This document shows positions 1 through 4,796 of a stretch of DNA of 5,359 nucleotides, one piece after another. The position numbers and the translations under genes were made by a program. Under the pieces are notes generated by a model, which saw only the letters and a program-made list of their open reading frames with translations, searched no databases and was not told where the DNA came from. Location of the stretch: assembly GCA_946481135.1 (NCBI GenBank), contig CAMLMQ010000195.1:1-5359 (forward strand). Reading direction: 5' to 3'. Within the stretch, counting starts at the first letter, position 1; each line of letters begins with the position of its first letter. This DNA is from an uncultured Microbacteriaceae bacterium (lineage in GTDB: Bacteria; Actinomycetota; Actinomycetes; Actinomycetales; Microbacteriaceae).

Positions 1-578
1 ACGTCGGGCAGGTCGGGCACGTAGAGGTGCTTCTGCAGCGTCTTCTCCGAGATGCGGTCGGGCTTCACCCGCCCCGCCGCGACGTCCGCCGCGATCGCGC
101 GCACGGCATCCACGAGCTCGACGCGTCCGCCGTAGTTCACGCACATCGTCAGCGTGAGGCCCGTGTTGTGCTTCGTGAGCTCCTGGGCGACCTCGAGCTC
201 GTCGATGACGCTGCGCCACAGACGGGGCCGGCGCCCGGCCCACGTCACGCGAACGCCCCACTCGTGCAGCTGGTCGCGGCGGCGGCGGATGACGTCGCGG
301 TTGAACCCCATGAGGAAGCGCACCTCGTCGGGGCTGCGCGTCCAGTTCTCGGTCGAGAACGCATAGGCCGAGAGATGCGTGACCCCGATCTGGATCGCGC
401 CCGCGACGACATCCAGCAGGCTCGCCTCCCCGGCCTTGTGGCCTTCGACGCGCGAGAGCCCCTGCCGGTTGGCCCACCGGCCGTTGCCGTCCATGACGAG
501 GGCGACGTGCTTCGGCACCGACCCCGCGGGCATCGACGGCGGCTGCAGCCCCGTCCAATCGAGCGGCAGGCCGGTCAC
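1..578 (-). CDS. uppS: Isoprenyl transferase (cis-polyprenyl diphosphate synthase), C-terminus cut by the window edge
   Basis: Z-type (cis) prenyltransferase that elongates an allylic diphosphate with isopentenyl diphosphate to make the polyprenyl diphosphate carrier for cell-wall glycan assembly at the membrane. The visible 192 residues begin at a GTG whose last two bases lie in the recO TGA. Motifs seen: [13 protein letters not shown] (residues 24-36, with the catalytic Mg/diphosphate-binding Asp30), FSTENW (74-79), and the segments RRPRLWRS (116-123) and MCVNYGGR (145-152). The last two segments resemble the mycobacterial Rv2361c (decaprenyl diphosphate synthase) type more than E. coli UppS. 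Family proteins are about 250-300 residues, so the final third, including the RTSGE-type motif expected soon after LPD, lies outside the window. The gene is translationally coupled to recO, and the recO-uppS order also occurs in Mycobacterium. Product chain length cannot be read from sequence. Confidence in the family is very high. Confidence 0.96.
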   Translation of the reverse strand, partial: MTGLPLDWTGLQPPSMPAGSVPKHVALVMDGNGRWANRQGLSRVEGHKAGEASLLDVVAGAIQIGVTHLSAYAFSTENWTRSPDEVRFLMGFNRDVIRRRRDQLHEWGVRVTWAGRRPRLWRSVIDELEVAQELTKHNTGLTLTMCVNYGGRVELVDAVRAIAADVAAGRVKPDRISEKTLQKHLYVPDLPD

Positions 579-1303
579 GCGGGAGTCCGATCGACGTGCG
601 GAAGGGAGCGCAGCCCGCGCTCGAGGTGGAACTGCGTGTACGCCGCGACGACACCGGATGCCTGGGCTCGGGTGCGCTCGTCGGCCGCCTCGGCGGTCGG
701 CCAGTCCCCCGCGAGCAGCGCGGCGAGGGTGCGCAGCGTCCCGGGGTCGAGGCGCGGCGCACCGGGCGGGGCGACGGAGTCGGCGACGACGCCGCCGAGC
801 TGCACGACGAAGACGGTGTGCGGGCCGGTCTCCCCCGTCACGGCGCAGTCGACGAACGACGGCGCCCAACCCGCGATCGACAGCGCGCGCAGCAGGTAGG
901 AGTCGAGCGTGAGACCCGCGGGGTGCTCCGCCTTCGCGAGGGAGCGCAGGGCCCCGACGAGCAGCAGGTAGTGCTGCAGTCCCGCCTCGTGCTCGGTGAG
1001 GCGGTCAGCGGCCTCGACCATCGCCGTCGCCGCCGTGAACCGCGGGTAGTCGCCCGCGATGTCGGCACCGTACGAGCCGAGCGACTCCGCTTGCTGCACG
1101 ATGTCGAGGCTGCGCCCCTTGTAGAGCTGCAGGTCGGCGACCATGAACGGCTCGAGCCGCGCCCCGAAGCGCGACGCCGTGCGCCGCACCCCCTTCGCGA
1201 CCGCGCGGATCTTGCCGTGCTGGCGGCTCAGCATCGTGACGATGCGGTCGGCCTCGCCGAGCTTGTGGGTGCGCAGCACGACGGCCTCGTCGCGATACGT
1301 CAT
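575..1303 (-). CDS. recO: DNA repair protein RecO
   Basis: RecO anneals complementary strands and helps load RecA onto SSB-coated DNA in the RecFOR pathway, in the cytoplasm. The 242-residue protein has the N-terminal OB-fold start [20 protein letters not shown] (3-22), the basic stretch [12 protein letters not shown] (31-42), and the RFGARLEPF segment (45-53), followed by the helical C-terminal domain ending near [10 protein letters not shown]. Length matches the family (about 240-270). I chose the ATG giving MTYRDE because family proteins begin within a few residues of YRD. An alternative ATG three codons upstream (1310-1312, MPGMTY) is equally possible. Neither has a clear Shine-Dalgarno sequence. 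The mycobacterial protein carries a four-cysteine zinc site in the middle of the C-terminal domain. Here the same region (151-183) keeps only Cys153. The TGA overlaps the uppS GTG (GTGA at 575-578). Confidence 0.95.
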   Translation of the reverse strand: MTYRDEAVVLRTHKLGEADRIVTMLSRQHGKIRAVAKGVRRTASRFGARLEPFMVADLQLYKGRSLDIVQQAESLGSYGADIAGDYPRFTAATAMVEAADRLTEHEAGLQHYLLLVGALRSLAKAEHPAGLTLDSYLLRALSIAGWAPSFVDCAVTGETGPHTVFVVQLGGVVADSVAPPGAPRLDPGTLRTLAALLAGDWPTAEAADERTRAQASGVVAAYTQFHLERGLRSLPHVDRTPA

Positions 1304-1352
1304 CCCGGGCATGGGGACAAGTCTGCTCTCTCGGGCCTGTGAAGATGGGGAC
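1304..1352. promoter_or_regulatory. Divergent intergenic region between recO and the ECF41 sigma gene
   Basis: These 49 bases separate the divergent starts of recO (minus) and the sigma factor (plus), so at least one promoter is expected here or just inside a coding end. I see no convincing -35/-10 pair on either strand. On the minus strand a TTCACA (plus-strand tgtgaa, 1338-1343) is the best -35-like hexamer, without a good -10. The 8-mer atggggac occurs twice, at 1311-1318 and 1345-1352, each close to one of the two start codons. No copy of the ECF41-type TGTCAC element is present, so direct autoregulation by the sigma factor is not supported by this stretch. Confidence 0.4.
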
Positions 1353-2219
1353 GTGAGCCCGGATGTCTTCGAGCAGGTGCGCCCCCGGCTGTTCGGCATC
1401 GCCTACCGGATGCTCGGGTCGGTGCCCGACGCCGAGGACGTGCTTCAGGACGCCTGGCTGCGCTGGGACCGCGCCGATCGGGATGCCGTCGCCGAGCCCG
1501 GCGCCTACCTCGCGACGGTCGTCACGCGGCTCTCGATCGCGGCGCTGACGAGTGCGCGCGCGGCCCGCGAGGCGTACGTCGGCCCCTGGCTGCCCGAGCC
1601 TGTCGACACCTCCGCGGATCCGCTGCTGGGCGCCGAGCGGGCCGAGGCGCTCTCGCTCGCCGTGCTGCTCCTGCTCGAGAGGCTGACCCCCGCGGAGCGC
1701 GCGGCCTTCGTGCTGCACGCCGCGTTCGACTACCCGCACGATCGGGTGGCGGAGGTGCTGGAGACGTCGGTGGCGAACGCGCGGCAGCTGTACTCCCGCG
1801 CGCGGAAGCATCTCGAGGCGCAGCGTTCGGCTCCGGTCGATCCGGCGGAGCGAGCGCGTCTGCTCGGTGCCTTCCTCGCGGCTGCCGAGGCGGGCGATCT
1901 CGCGGCTCTCGAAGGCGTCCTCGCGTCCGACGTCGTCTCGGTGTCGGACGGCGGCGGCAAGGTGCTCGCCGCCCGCAAGGTCGTCGAGGGCCCGGGCCGC
2001 GTCGCGCACTTCCTGCTCGGGGTGGTCGACAAGTTCGCGCGGGGCATCGAGGTGCGGTTCGTCGACGTCAACGGCGAGACCGCCGTGCTCGGCGTGCGGG
2101 ACGGGCAGCCGTTCGCGCTCTGGACGGTCGACGCCGCGGCCGACGGCATCCGCGGGGTCTACATCGTGCTCAACCCGGACAAGCTGTCACGTTTCGGAGG
2201 CGCCTCCGCTCTCAGCTAG
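1353..2219 (+). CDS. ECF41-family RNA polymerase sigma factor with C-terminal SnoaL-like domain (SigJ-like)
   Basis: Extracytoplasmic-function sigma factor that directs RNA polymerase to a small set of promoters. Residues 5-70 are sigma region 2 ([20 protein letters not shown], then [12 protein letters not shown] at 27-38). Residues about 97-155 are region 4 ([11 protein letters not shown], then [16 protein letters not shown] as the DNA-recognition helix). Residues about 165-288 form a SnoaL/NTF2-like domain. All three ECF41 hallmarks are present: WLPEP in the linker (79-83), DGGGK (199-203) and NPDKL (274-278). In characterised members this domain replaces a separate anti-sigma factor and tunes activity in both directions. 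The intact C-terminus suggests a regulated, not constitutively active, factor. The GTG start places region 2 at the usual distance. The open frame continues upstream, but only antisense to recO. GAAGATGGGG before the start is a weak ribosome site. The 288-residue length is normal. The input signal is unknown. Confidence 0.95.
   Translation: MSPDVFEQVRPRLFGIAYRMLGSVPDAEDVLQDAWLRWDRADRDAVAEPGAYLATVVTRLSIAALTSARAAREAYVGPWLPEPVDTSADPLLGAERAEALSLAVLLLLERLTPAERAAFVLHAAFDYPHDRVAEVLETSVANARQLYSRARKHLEAQRSAPVDPAERARLLGAFLAAAEAGDLAALEGVLASDVVSVSDGGGKVLAARKVVEGPGRVAHFLLGVVDKFARGIEVRFVDVNGETAVLGVRDGQPFALWTVDAAADGIRGVYIVLNPDKLSRFGGASALS
2185..2210 (+). promoter_or_regulatory. Candidate ECF41-type promoter for the NAD(P)-binding gene
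   Basis: TGTCACG at 2185-2191 resembles the TGTCACA -35 element described for ECF41 target promoters, and it lies directly upstream of the gene class these factors usually control. The expected CGTC -10 element about 16 bases later is not exact: the best match is CGCT at 2207-2210. True CGTC copies at 2223 and 2226 are about 32 or more bases away, too far. The element overlaps the last codons of the sigma gene (after NPDKL). A second TGTCACG occurs on the minus strand inside the methyltransferase gene (4715-4721), so a chance match is plausible. Confidence 0.3.
2195..2208. repeat. Perfect 14-bp palindrome CGGAGGCGCCTCCG
   Basis: The bases 2195-2208 read the same on both strands, with no loop. 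They fall in the last codons of the sigma gene (Gly-Gly-Ala-Ser), upstream of the NAD(P)-binding gene, and inside the spacer of the candidate ECF41 promoter. It could be a repressor operator, but in DNA this GC-rich the codon run ggaggcgcctcc alone can produce it. It lacks the loop and T-run of an intrinsic terminator. Confidence 0.4.
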
Positions 2220-2225
2220 CGACGT

Positions 2226-2240
2226 CGTCCATCACGGACG
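2226..2240 (+). repeat. Short inverted repeat CGTCC-ATCAC-GGACG in the leader of the NAD(P)-binding gene
   Basis: A 5-bp perfect stem with a 5-base loop lies in the 41-bp gap, 8 bases before the ribosome binding site. It could form a small hairpin in the mRNA leader. There is no T-run, so it is not an intrinsic terminator. It is small enough to be chance. Confidence 0.25.
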
Positions 2241-2248
2241 CGTCTCAC

Positions 2249-2257
2249 GAAGGAGAG
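2249..2257 (+). promoter_or_regulatory. Strong ribosome binding site GAAGGAGAG
   Basis: This purine-rich sequence is complementary to the 16S rRNA 3' end and sits just upstream of the ATG at 2261. It is the only strong Shine-Dalgarno sequence in the plus-strand block. The other starts are coupled to a preceding stop or poorly marked. It fixes the start of the NAD(P)-binding protein and suggests the gene is translated efficiently and independently of the sigma gene. Confidence 0.8.
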
Positions 2258-2260
2258 CGA

Positions 2261-2995
2261 ATGACCACCATCCTCGTCACCGGCGCCACCTCGGGCCCCG
2301 GGCGACCCACCGTCGAGCGGCTGCGCGCCGCCGGACACGACGTGCGGGCGCTGAGCCGCACCCCGGGCGACGGCCGCGTCGTCGGCGACCTCGCGACGGG
2401 CGACGGACTCGGGGCCGCGCTCGCGGGCGTGCAGACCGTCGTGCACCTGGCGACCAACCGCACGGCCGACCTGCCCGACACCGAGCGCCTCCTCGCCCTC
2501 GCCCGGTCGGCCGGAGTGGGGCACGTGGTGTTCCTGTCGATCGTCGGGGTCGACCGCATCCCGTACGGCTACTACCGCGACAAGGTCGCGAGCGAGCAGG
2601 CGATCGCCGCGTCGGGCATCCCGTTCACGATCCTGCGGGCGACGCAGTTCCACTCGTTCCCGGGCGAGATCCTCGCGATGTTCGGCAACCGGCTCTTCCT
2701 CCGCGGGGTGCAGGTGCAACCCGTCGGCGTGGAGGACGTCGCCGACCGGCTCGCCGAACTCGCGACGGGCGCGCCGGCGGGACGCGTCGCCGACTTCGGC
2801 GGTCCCGAGATCCTCGACGCGACCGACGTGCTGCATCGCCTGCAGGCGGCGGGACGGGCGCCGCGCCGCGTGCTCTCGATCCGCCTTCCCGGGAAGGCGT
2901 TCCGCGCCTTCGCCGCCGGCCACCATCTCGCGGGACTGCCGGGCGGCGGCACCCAGACCTTCGACGAGTGGCTCGCGACGGGAGCGGCGAAGTGA
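2261..2995 (+). CDS. NAD(P)-binding protein, NmrA/atypical SDR family (ECF41-associated 'COE' protein)
   Basis: Predicted soluble Rossmann-fold NAD(P)-binding oxidoreductase or epimerase-like protein of 244 residues. It opens with ILVTGAT (4-10) and a glycine motif TGATSGPG (7-14), then HDVRALSR (26-33) ending strand 2, the VVHLAT segment (60-65), FLSIVGVD (91-98) with the candidate active-site Ser93, and Tyr104-x3-Lys108 (YYRDK). The later segment SGIPFTILRATQFHSF (118-133) is typical of NmrA-like SDRs. The substrate is unknown. The gene follows the ECF41 sigma gene by 41 bp, and such loci usually carry a carboxymuconolactone decarboxylase, oxidoreductase or epimerase as the likely regulated partner, so this is probably the main target gene. 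Its TGA overlaps the next gene's GTG. The glycine motif follows the classical-SDR spacing (Gly8, Gly12, Gly14), with Ser11 in place of the usual middle glycine of the NmrA GxxGxxG pattern. It may be catalytic or an NAD(P)-sensing protein. Confidence 0.9.
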   Translation: MTTILVTGATSGPGRPTVERLRAAGHDVRALSRTPGDGRVVGDLATGDGLGAALAGVQTVVHLATNRTADLPDTERLLALARSAGVGHVVFLSIVGVDRIPYGYYRDKVASEQAIAASGIPFTILRATQFHSFPGEILAMFGNRLFLRGVQVQPVGVEDVADRLAELATGAPAGRVADFGGPEILDATDVLHRLQAAGRAPRRVLSIRLPGKAFRAFAAGHHLAGLPGGGTQTFDEWLATGAAK

Positions 2996-3411
2996 CCGCC
3001 GTGCTGCGAGTCGGGCTCGCGCTCCTCGCCGCCGCGGCCTGGATGATCGGGATCTGGAACCAGTTCTTCCCCGAGCACTTCTCCGAGAACTTCCCGGGCG
3101 TCGCGCTGACTCCGCCGTTCGCCGAGCACTATGCGCGCGACTACGGCGGCGCGACCCTCGGCACCGCGATCGTGCTCACCGCGGCCGTGCTCGTGCCGCG
3201 GAGCGTGCTCGTCATCCCGGCGATCCTCTCGGTACTCGCGTTCGCGGTCCCCCACGCGTGGTTCCACCTCCACCACGTCGACGAGGCCGACCCCGGCACC
3301 GCGGCGGTCGTGCTGCTCATGACGATCGGACAGCCCGTCGCCGCACTCGCGCTCCTCGTGCTCGCGCTCGTGCGGTGGCGGCGCGAACGGACCACGCGCC
3401 CCACAATGTAA
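2992..3411 (+). CDS. Small four-helix membrane protein of unknown function
   Basis: A 139-residue hydrophobic protein with about four membrane segments (near 4-22, 53-68, 71-89 and 103-127) and a basic C-terminal tail (RWRRERTTR), which favours a cytoplasmic C-terminus. Between helices 1 and 2 is a loop with FPEHF (26-30), NFPG (33-36) and EHYARDYGG (45-53). After helix 3 comes HAWFHLHH (88-95) followed by an acidic VDEAD. The paired loop motifs (EH..RD.G and PH..FHL.H) resemble a widespread unnamed actinobacterial membrane family that I recognise by pattern only. The clustered histidines could bind a metal or cofactor. The GTG start is inside GTGA with the previous stop, so translation is probably coupled to the SDR gene, suggesting a shared task. 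An open frame extends far upstream, but only as an out-of-frame shadow of the two genes before it. No function is assigned. Confidence 0.85.
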   Translation: MTAVLRVGLALLAAAAWMIGIWNQFFPEHFSENFPGVALTPPFAEHYARDYGGATLGTAIVLTAAVLVPRSVLVIPAILSVLAFAVPHAWFHLHHVDEADPGTAAVVLLMTIGQPVAALALLVLALVRWRRERTTRPTM

Positions 3412-3414
3412 GGC

Positions 3415-4089
3415 GTGACGACCTTCACGATCCCGCTCTGGGCCGACCTGCTCGCCGTGGGCATCGGGTCGCTGCAGGGCGCGACGTTCGCGGCGCAGTT
3501 CCGGGACCGCCGCCTCGACCTCCTCGGCGTCGCCATCATCGGCATCGCGACCGGGTTCGGCGGCGGTCTGCTGCGCGATCTGCTGCTCGACTCGACCCCG
3601 AAGGCGCTGCAGAGCAACTGGTACCTGCCCGTCGCGACGGCCGCAGCCCTCGTCGGGATGCTGCTGGAGCGCATCTTCTCCCGGCTGGAGAAGCTCATCA
3701 CCGCACTCGACGCCCTCACGCTCGGACTGTTCGGTGCGATCGGTACGACCGCGGCCCTCGCGGCGGGCCTGCCCGAGATCCCCGCCGTGTTCGTCGGCGC
3801 CCTCGCCGCGGTCGGCGGGTCGATCCTGCGGGATCTGCTGCTCGCGCTGCCGATCGCGCTCATGCACGTCGGGTCGCTCTACGCCGTCGCGGCGATCGTC
3901 GGCGCGGCCTCGATCGTCGTGCTCGCGGGGGTCGGCGTCGACATCCTCATCGCGGCCGGCGTGGGCGTCGCCCTGACGTTCCTCGTGCGCATCCTCGCGG
4001 TGCTGTTCCACTGGAGCCTGCCGGAGCAGCGCCGCCTCGAGCGCCTGCCGCGGCTCGTGATCCGCCGCCGGGGGCCGGCACCCCAGTGA
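3415..4089 (+). CDS. TRIC-type trimeric cation channel family protein (UPF0126)
   Basis: A 224-residue integral membrane protein with two homologous halves, as in bacterial TRIC channels, which form trimers conducting monovalent cations. The first half has GFGGGLLRDLLL (47-58) and the second AVGGSILRDLLL (132-143); these are the paired glycine-rich helix break plus Arg-Asp motifs of the family. About seven hydrophobic segments are visible (near 8-27, 36-52, 70-86, 95-117, 121-137, 152-171, 174-198), ending in a basic tail (RRLERLPRLVIRRR), expected in the cytoplasm. It starts at a GTG three bases after the preceding TAA. That TAA is in the same frame, so no longer start is possible. The upstream AAGG is too close to serve as a normal ribosome site. 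It overlaps the next gene through GTGA. Whether it acts physiologically as a channel is inferred from the family. Confidence 0.92.
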   Translation: MTTFTIPLWADLLAVGIGSLQGATFAAQFRDRRLDLLGVAIIGIATGFGGGLLRDLLLDSTPKALQSNWYLPVATAAALVGMLLERIFSRLEKLITALDALTLGLFGAIGTTAALAAGLPEIPAVFVGALAAVGGSILRDLLLALPIALMHVGSLYAVAAIVGAASIVVLAGVGVDILIAAGVGVALTFLVRILAVLFHWSLPEQRRLERLPRLVIRRRGPAPQ

Positions 4090-4796
4090 CCGACGCCCTC
4101 GTCGCCGCGCTGCGCGCCGCCGGATGCGTCTACGCCGACGACGAGGCCGCCGAGATCCGCCGCGTCGGCGCCGACCCCGACCGTGTCGTCGCCGCCCGGG
4201 CCGCCGGCGTGCCGCTCGAGCACGCCCTCGGTGTCGCGGTGTTCGCCGGCGTCGAAGTCGAGGTCGGTGACGGGGTGTTCGTGCCGCGCCGACGGGCGGA
4301 GGTGCTCGTCGACGCCGCCGTCGCGGCCCGACCCGACGCGCGCGTGGTCGTCGACCTCGGCTGCGGGTGCGGCGCGATCGCGGCGGCGCTCGCCACACGG
4401 TTGCCCCGCGCCGAGGTGTACGCCGTCGACCTCGACGGGACCGCCGCCGCGTACGCCGTACGCAACGGGCGCCTCCATGGCTTCACGGCGCTGCGCGGCG
4501 ACTGGTGGGACGGCTTGCCGCCCCACCTGCGGGGACGCGTCGACCTCGCGGTCGCCTACCTCCCCCACGTGCCGACGGCGCGGCTCGGCGGCATCCCCGC
4601 CGACTTCCGGACCCACGAGCCGGAACTCGCCGTGGACGGCGGCGCGGACGGTCTCGACCCCCTCCGCGCGGTGACGCGGAACGGGGACGACTGGCTCGCC
4701 CGCGACGGGATGCTCGTGACACTCGTCGCCGAGGAGCAGCTCGAGACCGCCCGCACGATCACGTCCGGGCGACGCATCCTGCTCGTCGAGGGTTAG
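4086..4796 (+). CDS. PrmC/HemK-related SAM-dependent methyltransferase with altered catalytic motif
   Basis: A 236-residue class I methyltransferase related to the group annotated 'putative protein N(5)-glutamine methyltransferase'. The N-terminal helical part contains LRAAGCVYADDEA (9-21), then GVPLEHALG (41-49) and GVFVPRRRAEVLV (63-75), which corresponds to the IPRPETE region of PrmC. The SAM site is VVVDLGCGCGAIAAALA (87-103), with the acidic motif II residue at AVDLD (113-117). The C-terminal landmark HEPELAVDGGADGLDPLR (177-194) also fits. The position that carries [N/D/S]PP[Y/F] in PrmC, and NAPYVPT-like sequence in this subgroup as I recall it, reads YLPHVPT (158-164), so the Asn that holds the target amide is missing. 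The substrate is therefore doubtful. The GTG is shared with the TRIC stop (GTGA), implying coupled translation. The TAG overlaps the leuA TAA on the other strand by 4 bp. Confidence 0.88.
   Translation: MTDALVAALRAAGCVYADDEAAEIRRVGADPDRVVAARAAGVPLEHALGVAVFAGVEVEVGDGVFVPRRRAEVLVDAAVAARPDARVVVDLGCGCGAIAAALATRLPRAEVYAVDLDGTAAAYAVRNGRLHGFTALRGDWWDGLPPHLRGRVDLAVAYLPHVPTARLGGIPADFRTHEPELAVDGGADGLDPLRAVTRNGDDWLARDGMLVTLVAEEQLETARTITSGRRILLVEG

Noticed and set aside
27..1342. Plus-strand open frames opposite uppS and recO (27-899 and 596-1342)
   Set aside because: Both are antisense to strongly recognisable genes and are charged, low-complexity translations without domains.
1143..1352. 70-residue N-terminal extension of the sigma factor from an ATG at 1143
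   Set aside because: It lies antisense to recO and has no sigma-like sequence. Region 2 starts right after the GTG at 1353.
1304..1399. 32-residue N-terminal extension of RecO
   Set aside because: It would overlap the divergent sigma gene, and RecO family proteins start close to the YRDEAVVL segment. Only the three-residue-longer MPG start is a realistic alternative.
2195..2240. Intrinsic terminator after the sigma gene
   Set aside because: The palindrome at 2195-2208 has no loop, the hairpin at 2226-2240 has only a 5-bp stem, and neither is followed by a T-run.
1867..2991. N-terminal 375 codons of the frame that ends as the small membrane protein
   Set aside because: The upstream part is Arg/Ser/Pro-rich shadow translation of the sigma and SDR genes. 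The hydrophobic, family-like sequence begins exactly at the GTG at 2992, which overlaps the SDR stop.
3258..4085. Upstream extension of the methyltransferase frame
   Set aside because: This is Arg/Pro-rich shadow sequence within the membrane and TRIC genes. The family-like N-terminus begins at the GTG at 4086.
2572..4398. 608-codon minus-strand open frame opposite the SDR, membrane, TRIC and methyltransferase genes
   Set aside because: It is extremely rich in Arg, Gly, Glu, Asp and Pro with no domain, and lies antisense to four convincing genes. GC-rich third positions suppress stops in the opposite frames.
4715..4721. Second TGTCACG (minus strand) as another ECF41 promoter
   Set aside because: It lies inside the methyltransferase gene, with no minus-strand gene start nearby: the next minus-strand gene downstream in its direction is recO, more than 3 kb away. 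It is best seen as a chance match.
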